Shown here one piece after another: positions 1 to 8,101 of a DNA stretch of 60,154 nt. The position numbers were made by a program, and so were the translations under genes. This DNA comes from Paenalcaligenes sp035302345 (GTDB lineage: Bacteria > Pseudomonadota > Gammaproteobacteria > Burkholderiales > Burkholderiaceae_B), in NCBI GenBank assembly GCA_035302345.1, contig DATGSS010000034.1, positions 1 to 60,154 on the forward strand, in the 5' to 3' direction. Under the pieces are notes generated by a model. It worked only from the letters and a program-made list of their open reading frames with translations. It had not been told where the DNA came from and did no database searches. The first letter of the stretch is position 1. Every line of letters begins with the position of its first letter.

Positions 1-875
1 GTGCATCCGCTGGGTGGGTTCAGGGGGTTGGGCACCTCGCCAGATACCTGTACTCGTGGTGTGCCCCGTTTATTGAGGTCTGGAATAGCAGCCAATAGCA
101 TTTGTGTGTAGGGATGCATTGGGTTTTGAAATAAAGCATCGCGCGGGGCTACCTCGACCAAGCGACCCAAATACATCACCCCCACTCGATCGGCGATGTG
201 GTGCACAACAGCGAGGTTGTGAGAGATAAATAAATAACTCAGTTGATGCTCGCTTTGTAGATCTTTCATCAGGTTTAAGACCTGCGCTTGCACAGAGACA
301 TCTAAAGCCGAGGTGGGTTCATCACAAATAATAAATTCAGGGTTTAGCGCCAGCGCACGAGCAATCGAAATTCGCTGTCTCTGACCCCCTGAAAACTGGT
401 GTGGATAACGCTGTCTATCGGTTGGGCTAAGCCCGACCTGCTCGAGTAGTTCGTTGACCTTTTGGGTTTGTTCGCGGTGGCTAAGCCGGGTATGGGTTTC
501 CAAAGGCTCGGCAATGATTCGTCCCACGCGCCAACGTGGATTCAGACTGGCATACGGATCTTGGAAAATCATTTGTATGCGCTGCTGTAGTTTGCGACGT
601 TGCTCTGGGGTCATATTGGCGGTGTCGATATCCTCGTAGTGGATACTGCCACGCGTTAATGAATATAGACCTGCTAACAGGCGTGCCAAGGTAGATTTTC
701 CACAACCCGATTCGCCGACTAGAGCAAAGGTTTCTCCTTTGTAAATCTCAAAGTTGATGCCATCGACGGCGCGTAATAGTTGGCGAGGACGACGGTAAAT
801 AGCTCGATCTAACCAAGAAGGAGAAACATCAAACCAACGGGCAACATCATGGGCACGTACAAAAGCTTGTTTCAT
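1..875 (-). CDS. Oligopeptide/dipeptide ABC transporter ATP-binding protein (DppF/OppF type), C-terminus cut by window edge
   Basis: Cytoplasmic ATPase of a peptide importer, the second of two ATPase subunits. Reading leftwards from ATG 875, about 291 codons stay open to the window edge. The translation shows Walker A (GESGCGKST), the Q-loop context FQDPYASLNP, the signature SGGQRQR, Walker B (FIICDEP) followed by TSALD, the switch histidine in FISHN, and the start of the C-terminal oligo_HPY region (MHPYTQML). Its ATG overlaps the TGA of the upstream ATPase gene (ATGA at 872-875), so the two are translationally coupled. It is the last visible gene of the operon and is incomplete only because the window ends. 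The substrate, peptide or another SBP_bac_5 ligand, cannot be told from the ATPase. Confidence 0.93.
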   Translation of the reverse strand, partial: MKQAFVRAHDVARWFDVSPSWLDRAIYRRPRQLLRAVDGINFEIYKGETFALVGESGCGKSTLARLLAGLYSLTRGSIHYEDIDTANMTPEQRRKLQQRIQMIFQDPYASLNPRWRVGRIIAEPLETHTRLSHREQTQKVNELLEQVGLSPTDRQRYPHQFSGGQRQRISIARALALNPEFIICDEPTSALDVSVQAQVLNLMKDLQSEHQLSYLFISHNLAVVHHIADRVGVMYLGRLVEVAPRDALFQNPMHPYTQMLLAAIPDLNKRGTPRVQVSGEVPNPLNPPSGC

Positions 876-1852
876 GGTTTGACCTCCTCATGCAACCAGC
901 AGGCGACTTTGTGGCGATGACCAACAGTGAGTAGCTCGGGGATGTCTTGGTCGCAACACGGCAGGCGTTGATCACAGCGAGGATGAAAGGCACAGCCTGT
1001 TGGAATGGCATTTAGGCGTGGCATATTGCCAGGGATTTGGTTTAAACGCTCGTCCAGCTGGTGGATGCTGGGAATGGCCTGCATGAGGCCAGTGGTATAC
1101 GGGTGTTTTGGGGTGCGAATAATCTCTTCGACCGGGCCAATTTCAATCAGGCGGCCTGCATACATCACAGCCACTCGATCGGCAATATCAGCAATAACGC
1201 CCATATCATGCGTGATCAATAAAATGGCTGTCCCTTGCTCTTGGCACAGTTTTTTTAATAACTCGAGGATTTGCGCCTGTATAGAGACATCCAATGCCGT
1301 GGTGGGTTCGTCAGCGACGATTAATTCGGGTTCGGCCGCGAGTGCGAGTGCGATGACGACACGTTGGCGCATGCCCCCAGAGAACTGATGTGGATAGTGG
1401 TCAATGCGCTCTTCGGCGGCTGGGATACCGGTGGCTTTGAGTAAATCAATGGCGCGTTTTTGGGCGGCTTGGTTAGAGAGGTGTAAATGGGTTTGGATGG
1501 TCTCGACCAGCTGCTGTCCTACGGTATAAAGAGGGTTGAGCGAGGTCAGTGGATCTTGAAAGATCGCCCCTATTTTACGGCCCCTAATTTTGCGCATTTG
1601 CGCATCGTTGAGGTTATCAATGCGTTCTTCGCGTAGTCGGATTTCACCCTTGCTCATGCGGCCGGGGGGCTCGAGTAATCCAATGATGGCAGCCCCTGTT
1701 AATGATTTACCAGCACCTGATTCGCCGACCATGCCTAGGACCTCGCCTGGGCGAATGGTAAAAGACACATCATCGAGTGCATGCAATGTCCCGTGGCGTG
1801 TTGGGAACTCGACATTTAAATCGTGTACGGTCAGTAAGTTTTGCATGGCCAT
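872..1852 (-). CDS. Oligopeptide/dipeptide ABC transporter ATP-binding protein (DppD/OppD type)
   Basis: First ATPase subunit of the peptide importer. It has Walker A (GESGAGKSL), Q-loop FQDPLTSLNP, signature SGGMRQR, Walker B LIVADEP plus TTALD, the switch His in LITHD, and a C-terminal oligo_HPY segment (KHPYTTGLM) ending in a Cys-rich stretch (GCAFHPRCDQRLPCC). Such Cys clusters are known to bind an Fe-S cluster in some DppD proteins; whether this one does is inference. The open frame runs up to 1921, but that would overlap the permease gene by about 60 bases. Met at 1852, four bases after the permease stop, fits the usual N-terminus (MAMQNLLTV). The 3' end overlaps the next ATPase gene by ATGA. 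Confidence 0.93.
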   Translation of the reverse strand: MAMQNLLTVHDLNVEFPTRHGTLHALDDVSFTIRPGEVLGMVGESGAGKSLTGAAIIGLLEPPGRMSKGEIRLREERIDNLNDAQMRKIRGRKIGAIFQDPLTSLNPLYTVGQQLVETIQTHLHLSNQAAQKRAIDLLKATGIPAAEERIDHYPHQFSGGMRQRVVIALALAAEPELIVADEPTTALDVSIQAQILELLKKLCQEQGTAILLITHDMGVIADIADRVAVMYAGRLIEIGPVEEIIRTPKHPYTTGLMQAIPSIHQLDERLNQIPGNMPRLNAIPTGCAFHPRCDQRLPCCDQDIPELLTVGHRHKVACWLHEEVKP

Positions 1853-1856
1853 ATCA

Positions 1857-2768
1857 TTAATTGAGTCGTGGGTTGAGGGCATCGCGTAGCCAATCACCGA
1901 GCAGGTTGACTGACAGTACAAGCAATACCAGCATCAGCCCGGGGAAGATAGTTATCCACCACTCACCAGAGAAAAGAAAGTCGTTGCCGATACGAATCAG
2001 CGTACCCAATGAAGGTGAGGTGGGGGGGACCCCAACACCTAAAAAGGATAGGGTTGCTTCGGTGATGATGGCGGTTGCTAAATGGACGGTAGCAAGTACC
2101 AATACCGGACCCAACACATTGGGTAGGACATGGCTAAACATGATGCGGGGGCCGGATACGCCAATGATTTTTGCTGCCTGTACGTATTCGCGGTTTTTTT
2201 CAACCAAGGTTGAGCCCCGTACTGTACGAGCGTATTGGGGCCAACCAGCCAACGCAATGGCGCCAATCAGTACCGGAAAGGCAATCACATCATGCATGTT
2301 TTGTGGGATCATGGCCCGTGCAACCCCATCAATGAGTAGGGCAATCAGAATTGCTGGAAAAGATAACTGTATATCGGCCGCGCGCATGATGATGGAATCT
2401 AGGGTGCCTCCGGCATAACCGGCAATTAGCCCCAAGACCACCCCCAGCAGCATGGCAATGATGACAGATGCAAAACCAATGAGCAGCGAAGTACGCATGC
2501 CAAATAACAGCAAAGAGAGTAAATCACGGCCTTGGCTATCGGTGCCTAGCCAGTAATCAGTCATCCCCTCGGGCATCCATACAGGGGGCAGCAGAGCATC
2601 TAGCAGCTGTATGCTGCCCAAATCAAAGGGATTAAAAGGGGCTACCCAGGGGGCGCCAAAGGCACCGACAAAAAGAATGACGACGAGGATGGTGGCAAAG
2701 ATGGCCACTGGACTATGACGCCAGGACCAAGCCACATCGCTATTCCAGAACTTGTGCCAAGTCTTCAT
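1857..2768 (-). CDS. Oligopeptide/dipeptide ABC transporter permease (DppC/OppC type)
   Basis: Inner-membrane subunit of about 303 residues, the normal length for DppC. It has a short cytoplasmic N-terminus rich in Trp, a first membrane helix, a periplasmic segment, and then the BPD_transp_1 domain with five more helices. The EAA-type loop that contacts the ATPase is visible near residue 200 (VQAAKIIGVSGPRIMFSHVL). The start ATG overlaps the stop of the DppB-type permease gene by four bases (2765-2768), and the stop lies four bases from the DppD-type start, so the cluster is one tightly packed operon. Confidence 0.93.
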   Translation of the reverse strand: MKTWHKFWNSDVAWSWRHSPVAIFATILVVILFVGAFGAPWVAPFNPFDLGSIQLLDALLPPVWMPEGMTDYWLGTDSQGRDLLSLLLFGMRTSLLIGFASVIIAMLLGVVLGLIAGYAGGTLDSIIMRAADIQLSFPAILIALLIDGVARAMIPQNMHDVIAFPVLIGAIALAGWPQYARTVRGSTLVEKNREYVQAAKIIGVSGPRIMFSHVLPNVLGPVLVLATVHLATAIITEATLSFLGVGVPPTSPSLGTLIRIGNDFLFSGEWWITIFPGLMLVLLVLSVNLLGDWLRDALNPRLN

Positions 2769-3754
2769 GCACCCGCCCCCCTACCGAGTTGACCTACCCG
2801 CAAACGCGGGTCAACGACAAAATATAACAAATCAACAATGAGGTTAATACACACAAAGATAAGTGCTATCAAACACAGGTAGGCGGCCATCACCGGGACA
2901 TCCGCAAACTGTACAGCCTGAATAAAAAGTAATCCCATACCGGGCCATTGGAATACTGTTTCGGTGACAATGGCAAAGGCAATAATGCCGCCTAGTTGTA
3001 ACCCTGTAATGGTAATGACAGGTACGAGTGTGTTTTTTAGGGCGTGACCAAAATGGATAGCACGCTGTGATAAACCGCGGGCACGGGCAAATTTAATGTA
3101 ATCACTGCGCAGCACCTCGAGCATTTCTGAACGTACTAAACGTAAAATCAAGGTGAGCTGAAATAGTGATAGTGTGATGGCCGGCAAAATGAGATGTTTC
3201 CATCCATCGACGGTAAAAATGCCGCTGGTCCACCAGCCAAAGTGTACAACCTCGCCACGGCCATAACTGGGTAGCCAGCCTAACTGCACAGAAAAAATCA
3301 GGATGAGTAAAATCCCGATAAAAAAGGTGGGTAATGAAATCCCCAACAATGAAAAACTAAGGATGAGTTGACTGAGCACGGTGTTGCGCTTTAAGGCGGT
3401 ATAGACCCCTAAAGGCAGGCCTAGTAATAATGCTAATAAAGCAGCTGCAACGGATAATTCAACAGTCGCAGGTAAACGGCTTTTAAGTAGCTCTGTCACA
3501 GGTTGGCCCTGTCGCAAGGACAAACCAAATTCGCCTTGTACGGCGTTAACAACAAAATGATAAAACTGGACGGGTGCAGAGCGATCCAGTCCTAATTGGC
3601 TACGCAAGGCAATGCGATCGGCCTCGGTTGCGTCTTGGCCCAGCATGATAGTGACAGGGTCACCGATATAGCGAAAGAGAATAAAGGCCAGCAGACTGAC
3701 AATCAGCATGACCAAAATGGCCTGAAACAAGCGCCGTAGTATGAAAACCAACAT
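2765..3754 (-). CDS. Oligopeptide/dipeptide ABC transporter permease (DppB/OppB type)
   Basis: Inner-membrane subunit of 329 residues. It has the DppB/OppB N-terminus (MLVFILRRLFQAILVML), a long periplasmic loop with the family motif QLGLDRSAPVQF, and the BPD_transp_1 domain with an EAA loop (YIKFARARGLSQRAIHFGHAL). It follows the binding-protein gene by 69 bases, and that gap holds a GC-rich hairpin (3775-3797). It overlaps the next permease gene by four bases. Together with the partner permease it forms the translocation channel. Confidence 0.93.
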   Translation of the reverse strand: MLVFILRRLFQAILVMLIVSLLAFILFRYIGDPVTIMLGQDATEADRIALRSQLGLDRSAPVQFYHFVVNAVQGEFGLSLRQGQPVTELLKSRLPATVELSVAAALLALLLGLPLGVYTALKRNTVLSQLILSFSLLGISLPTFFIGILLILIFSVQLGWLPSYGRGEVVHFGWWTSGIFTVDGWKHLILPAITLSLFQLTLILRLVRSEMLEVLRSDYIKFARARGLSQRAIHFGHALKNTLVPVITITGLQLGGIIAFAIVTETVFQWPGMGLLFIQAVQFADVPVMAAYLCLIALIFVCINLIVDLLYFVVDPRLRVGQLGRGAGA

Positions 3755-3774
3755 AAGCTGTTGCCGTGGTGTTG

Positions 3775-3797
3775 GGGGGCGGGCTGCGCGCGCCCCC
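3775..3797 (-). other. GC-rich hairpin between binding-protein and permease genes
   Basis: A 7-bp all-GC stem (CGCCCCC/GGGGGCG) with a 9-base loop lies in the 69-base gap between the periplasmic binding-protein gene and the first permease gene. There is no run of T on the reading (minus) strand, so it does not look like a full terminator. Hairpins here are known in other ABC operons, for example malE-malF, to protect the upstream mRNA and give excess binding protein. That role is inferred here. Confidence 0.6.
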
Positions 3798-3823
3798 AGA
3801 TAAAAACAAAGGTTATTTATAGA

Positions 3824-5398
3824 TTAATCGATGGTAACCCATTGTGGGGTCAGGCGGTTGTCAGCACGGTGTACGACGTTGACATTTTTCGCCATGGCCC
3901 AAGGAATGACCTGGTCATGCAGCGGAATATGACCGATTTCGTCAGCATGGATGCGCAATACCTCGGCGATGGCCTCGTTGCGCTTATCGTCATCGATCTC
4001 TACCTTGATTTGTTGGATGAGCTCGTCAACCTCGGGGTTAGAGTAACCACCAAAGTTAAACGACCCGTCGGCTCCTTCGCCTGGGCTATGGATCAGACTT
4101 TGCAGGGTGTATAGAGCATCAAAGGTGGGCACCCCCCAGCCAAATAGATAAGCGCTGGTGTCTCCGGATTGGACTTTGGGGAAATAGGTTGCCCGAGGCA
4201 TCGCGTTGAGGCTAGCCTTGACCCCGATGCGCGCCCACATACCGACGACGGCTTGGCAAATGGCCTCGTCATTGATGTAGCGATTGTTAGGGCAATCTAG
4301 TGTAAAGGCCAGTTCGCCCTCGTCGTAGCCTGCTTCTTTGAGGAGTTCGCGTGCCCGTTCTTGGTCATGAGGGCGTACTTGGGCGAGTTCCTCGGTCCAG
4401 CCATTGACCTGGGGTGCAATCATGGTGCCAGTGGGATCCGAAGAGCCACGCATGACTGCTTTTTTAATGGCCTCTATATCAATGGCCAAAGACAGGGCCT
4501 CGCGCACGCGTTGATCAGCAAAGGGGTTTTCACCTTTGACACTGCTGTATTTGAGTTCGGGGCTGTGTTGGTCCAGACCAATATAGATGGTGCGGTATTC
4601 GTTACCCTCGACGACCTTGGCCTGCTGTCTGAGGCGCTCGAGATCTTGGGCTGGGGGATCCAAAATGAAATCAATCTCGCCCGATAGCAACGCGGCCGTA
4701 CGGGTGGCGTTTTGCTTGATAGGGGTGTAAATGATTTCTGTGACGTTGCCTTCTTTGTTGTCTTGGCCCCACCAGTCGGGGTTTTCTTCATAAGAAGTGC
4801 GCACATCGACTTCGCGTGAGACTAACTTATAGGGCCCGGTGCCGTTAGCATGGCGGGCTGAGTAGGTCTCTTGTTGGGCAGAAAAGTCTTGGGGTTCGGT
4901 GGCATCGTGCTCTTTTGACCATGCCTCGTTCATGATAAAGACGTTGGTCAGCTGGCGCAGCAAGACCGGGTTGGGGCCCTCAGTTTCTATTTCTACGGTG
5001 TAATCATCGATGGCTTTAACATCTTTGATACCATTGACATAGGCCTTAAAATTAGAGGTCGGTGCCATGGCGCGTTTGATAGAAAAGACGACATCCTCGG
5101 CACTAAACGGTGCGCCATCATGAAAGCTCACCCCTTCTCTTAGTTTAAATACCCATTTTTCGGGTTCAGGTTGATCCCACTCAACAGCCAGTGCTGGAAT
5201 CAGATTAAACTCTTTGTCGTATTCAACCAAAGGCTCGTACACATAGCTGCTGGCTGCAATGGTCAGCCCCTCGTTTTGGGCATGAGGGTCTAACGTCAGG
5301 ATATCCCCTTGGCTAGCCCAACGCAGGGTCTCGGCGTAGGCGCCCACGGGAATTGCAAAAGCCGCGGCCAAAGCCCCGACCAGAATTCGTTTACGCAT
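3824..5398 (-). CDS. Periplasmic oligopeptide/dipeptide-binding protein (SBP_bac_5 family)
   Basis: Solute receptor of the importer, 524 residues, the normal size for the DppA/OppA family. The open frame extends up to 5536, but a clear signal peptide starts at Met 5398 (MRKRILVGALAAAFAIPVGAYA, two basic residues, hydrophobic core, cleavage after AYA), and GGAGA lies just upstream on the minus strand. Family signatures are LRWASQGDILTLDPH at the mature N-terminus, the FKLREGVSFHDGAPF motif near residue 95, and TGPYKLV near residue 200. It is the first gene of the operon and divergent from dinB. The ligand cannot be read from the sequence. Confidence 0.92.
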   Translation of the reverse strand: MRKRILVGALAAAFAIPVGAYAETLRWASQGDILTLDPHAQNEGLTIAASSYVYEPLVEYDKEFNLIPALAVEWDQPEPEKWVFKLREGVSFHDGAPFSAEDVVFSIKRAMAPTSNFKAYVNGIKDVKAIDDYTVEIETEGPNPVLLRQLTNVFIMNEAWSKEHDATEPQDFSAQQETYSARHANGTGPYKLVSREVDVRTSYEENPDWWGQDNKEGNVTEIIYTPIKQNATRTAALLSGEIDFILDPPAQDLERLRQQAKVVEGNEYRTIYIGLDQHSPELKYSSVKGENPFADQRVREALSLAIDIEAIKKAVMRGSSDPTGTMIAPQVNGWTEELAQVRPHDQERARELLKEAGYDEGELAFTLDCPNNRYINDEAICQAVVGMWARIGVKASLNAMPRATYFPKVQSGDTSAYLFGWGVPTFDALYTLQSLIHSPGEGADGSFNFGGYSNPEVDELIQQIKVEIDDDKRNEAIAEVLRIHADEIGHIPLHDQVIPWAMAKNVNVVHRADNRLTPQWVTID

Positions 5399-5496
5399 AA
5401 AAGTCTCCAAAGGTGGTAAATAATATAGTGTGCCCCGACTGGGAGTATTCATCAATTTTAAGCATATGAAAAAAAATATACATAAGTTTTTATCCC

Positions 5497-5502
5497 TATA
5501 AT
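5497..5502 (+). promoter_or_regulatory. Perfect -10 hexamer (TATAAT) just upstream of dinB
   Basis: TATAAT ends 14 bases before the dinB ATG. Initiation about 7 bases downstream would leave a 5' leader of only around 7 bases. I see no good -35 element at 17 bases and no Shine-Dalgarno sequence, so a nearly leaderless message is possible. No CTGT(N8)ACAG LexA box is visible in the 118-base divergent region. Confidence 0.45.
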
Positions 5503-5516
5503 AAAAAATGTAAATC

Positions 5517-6668
5517 ATGAAACCCGACCGCTGCATCTTACATTTAGATATGGACGCCTTTTTTGCTTCGGTAGAGCTGTTGCGCTACCCGATGCTAAAA
5601 GGTCAGCCTGTGGTGGTTGGCGGACGGCGCATCGATACGCCGCGTAAACTTTCGGATGGGACTTATGAGTTTTCTCGATTGGCCACCTACGGGGGGCGCG
5701 GTGTAGTCACCACTGCCACTTACGAGGCGCGCGCTTTTGGGGTGCATTCGGCGATGTCTTTGATGAAGGCCGCTCAAAAGGCACCGCAGGCTATTTTGTT
5801 GCCTGCTAATTTTGCGGCGTATCAGCGCTATTCGCGTTTGTTTAAACAAACAGTGGCTGAGCTGGCGCCGCATATTGAAAACCGTGGTGTGGACGAGATC
5901 TATGTAGATGTCACTGCTATCCAGATGCCCAGTCTCGAGTTAGCCCAGAAATTACAGCAACGCATTTATGAACGAACTGGGTTGAGTTGTTCGATTGGGA
6001 TTGCCCCGAATAAATTGTTGGCAAAAATTGCCTCGGATTTCAAAAAGCCCGGCGGAATTACGCAGGTGCGTAGTGACGAGGTTTCGCAACGTATTTGGCC
6101 TTTGCATGTGTCTGTTATTAACGGTATTGGCCCCAAAGCCCAAGCCAAACTACAGCAGTTGGGTATCGAGACCGTAGGACAACTGGCACAGACATCCCCC
6201 GCATTATTGCAAAAACATTTTGGCACTAACTATGCGCGCTGGTTGATACAGGTAGCCCACGGCCGTGATGACAGCCCTGTCGAAACAGTGCGTATTGCGC
6301 AGTCACATAGTCGTGAGACCACTTTTAGCCGTGATCTACATGTACGTCAGGATCGCCTCGAGTTGAGCCGGATCTTGGTCGAGCTTTGTGAACGGGTCCA
6401 AGATGATCTCGAAAAAGCCCAGATGTATGCCCAAGGCATAGAAATCAAATTGCGTTTTGATGATTTTCAGACGCTCACTCGTAGCACACGTACTGCACGA
6501 CCCATCCAGGATGCCGAACATATTCTTTATTATGCGCGGCAAAATTTGCGTCGGGTTCATTTACATAATCGACGTTTGCGTTTGTTGGGCGTCAAGGCTG
6601 CTCACTTGCTCGATGTGGGCGAGTACCGAAAAAACCCCATGTACGCAGAACAGTTGTCACTTTTATAG
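5517..6668 (+). CDS. dinB: DNA polymerase IV (Y-family translesion polymerase)
   Basis: Error-prone translesion polymerase, 383 residues. The palm begins LHLDMDAFFASVE with metal ligand Asp11, and the second acidic pair is D126-E127 in RGVDEIYVD. The finger motif TATYEARAFGVHSAM is near residue 66 and GIAPNKLLAKIASDFKKPGG near residue 162, followed by helix-hairpin-helix (INGIGPKAQAKLQQLGI) and the little-finger domain. The extreme C-terminus (QLSLL) matches the beta-clamp binding peptide QLxLF/L. A stretch of about 20 residues after GGRR (TPRKLSDGTYEF) lengthens the N-terminal region compared with the Escherichia coli protein. ATG 5517 is the only sensible start. The gene is divergent from the peptide importer and appears monocistronic. 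Confidence 0.95.
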   Translation: MKPDRCILHLDMDAFFASVELLRYPMLKGQPVVVGGRRIDTPRKLSDGTYEFSRLATYGGRGVVTTATYEARAFGVHSAMSLMKAAQKAPQAILLPANFAAYQRYSRLFKQTVAELAPHIENRGVDEIYVDVTAIQMPSLELAQKLQQRIYERTGLSCSIGIAPNKLLAKIASDFKKPGGITQVRSDEVSQRIWPLHVSVINGIGPKAQAKLQQLGIETVGQLAQTSPALLQKHFGTNYARWLIQVAHGRDDSPVETVRIAQSHSRETTFSRDLHVRQDRLELSRILVELCERVQDDLEKAQMYAQGIEIKLRFDDFQTLTRSTRTARPIQDAEHILYYARQNLRRVHLHNRRLRLLGVKAAHLLDVGEYRKNPMYAEQLSLL

Positions 6669-6821
6669 TTTTATAGCGGTATTTTTGTTGAAAGTGCAGG
6701 GGCACATAATTACAGAAGCAAATATGGGTTCACAGATGATTGCCCTAATAAGCCTATTGGCATGACTTGGTGCTAATATAGACGCATTAGAGTTCGAACT
6801 GATTATTCATGGGAAAGCACA

Positions 6822-8009
6822 ATGACATTTGATAGCGCTGCAGCCAATGCTTTGATGGATATTACACCGCGTCCAGAGATCGTTTTTGTACGGGGCTCGG
6901 GGTCTTGGCTAGAGGATCACGAGGGTAAAAAATATCTAGATATGATTCAGGGCTGGGCTGTGAACTGCCTCGGCCACAGTCCCCAGGTGTTGGTCGATGC
7001 GATCAGCAAACAGGCTCAGACTTTAATTAATCCTTCGCCGGCTTTTTATAATGAGCCTGCCATGCAATTGGCCAAACGAATTACCGATCATTCTTGCTTT
7101 GATCGGGTCTTTTTTGCCAACAGCGGGGCCGAGGCCAACGAGGGCGCCATCAAATTGGCGCGCAAATGGGGGCAGTTAAAGAAATCCGGTGCCCACAAGA
7201 TAATTACCTTTGAGCATAGTTTCCATGGTCGGACCCTGGCCACAATGTCGGCGTCGGGCAAGCAGGGCTGGGACAGTATTTTTGCACCACAGGTTGACGG
7301 CTTTAACAAGGCACGCCTGAATGATATTGATTCGGTACAGGCACTGATCGACGATCAAACTGTAGCGGTTATGCTCGAGCCCGTGCAGGGTGAGGGGGGT
7401 GTGATTCCAGCCTCTGACGAGTTCATGCATCAATTGCGCGGCTTGTGTGACGAACACAATCTACTGCTGATTGTGGACGAGGTACAAACCGGTATGGGCC
7501 GTACCGGGGTTATGTTTGCTTATCAGCACAGCGGTATTGAGCCCGATATCATGACTCTGGGCAAGGGCATTGGGGGCGGGGTTCCTCTTTCAGCTTTGTG
7601 TGCCAAAGAAGAGGTCAGCGTTTTTGTACATGGCGATCAGGGGGGGACTTATAATGGCAATCCGCTGGTGACTGCTGCCGGGATTGCTGTCTTTGATACC
7701 CTGACGGCCGAGGGCTTTTTCGATCAGGTCCAAAACCGCGCCCAACAGCTAGCGACGCGTTTGCAGGGCCTCAGTGACAAATGGGGCTTTAAGGGCGAAC
7801 GTGGTTTGGGGCTATTACGGGCGCTCAAACTGGACAAGGACGACGCAGGGGCCATTGTAGAAACTGCACGCAGTCTGCAACCTCATCGTTTATTACTCAA
7901 TGCAGCGCGTCCAAATTTGTTGCGTTTTATGCCCGCGCTAAATCTCAGCGAAGAGGATCTCATCATGGCCATTGAGTTATTGGATGAGGCCATTGCCCAA
8001 CATCGTTAA
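6822..8009 (+). CDS. argD: Acetylornithine aminotransferase-like class III aminotransferase
   Basis: PLP enzyme of 395 residues. In arginine synthesis ArgD converts N-acetylglutamate semialdehyde and glutamate to acetylornithine and 2-oxoglutarate. Visible features are FANSGAEANEGAIKLAR (PLP phosphate binding, near residue 98), FEHSFHGRT near 130, Asp219 in IVDEVQTGMGRTG (pairs with the pyridine nitrogen), and Lys248 in TLGKGIGGGVP (Schiff base). Length and the GWAVNCLGHS motif fit ArgD better than omega-amino acid transaminases, but class III enzymes overlap in substrates. A strong hairpin terminator follows 36 bases after the stop. argE and argS are also in the window, but not linked to this gene. 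Confidence 0.85.
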   Translation: MTFDSAAANALMDITPRPEIVFVRGSGSWLEDHEGKKYLDMIQGWAVNCLGHSPQVLVDAISKQAQTLINPSPAFYNEPAMQLAKRITDHSCFDRVFFANSGAEANEGAIKLARKWGQLKKSGAHKIITFEHSFHGRTLATMSASGKQGWDSIFAPQVDGFNKARLNDIDSVQALIDDQTVAVMLEPVQGEGGVIPASDEFMHQLRGLCDEHNLLLIVDEVQTGMGRTGVMFAYQHSGIEPDIMTLGKGIGGGVPLSALCAKEEVSVFVHGDQGGTYNGNPLVTAAGIAVFDTLTAEGFFDQVQNRAQQLATRLQGLSDKWGFKGERGLGLLRALKLDKDDAGAIVETARSLQPHRLLLNAARPNLLRFMPALNLSEEDLIMAIELLDEAIAQHR

Positions 8010-8045
8010 TTTTTAGGGCAAACGTTGTTAATCATGTAGTTATTA

Positions 8046-8084
8046 AGCGCAGGCCCCAAGACAGGCTTGCGCTTTTTGTTTTTT
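8046..8084 (+). terminator. Intrinsic terminator after argD
   Basis: A 10-bp stem (AGCGCAGGCC / GGCTTGCGCT, one G-U pair) with an 8-base loop is followed directly by TTTTGTTTTTT. Strong rho-independent shape. The next gene begins only 17 bases later, so either that gene has a promoter overlapping the hairpin or it depends on read-through. Confidence 0.85.
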
Positions 8085-8101
8085 GCAAAGCAGGTCGTGT
8101 C

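Noticed and set aside
1861..2418. 185-codon plus-strand frame opposite the DppC-type permease gene
   Set aside because: No family resemblance, and the permease on the other strand is complete with clear motifs.
6669..6821. Promoter for argD in the 153-base gap (TTGGCA and TAATAT strings)
   Set aside because: The two strings at 6757 and 6774 are only 11 bases apart, too close for a standard promoter.
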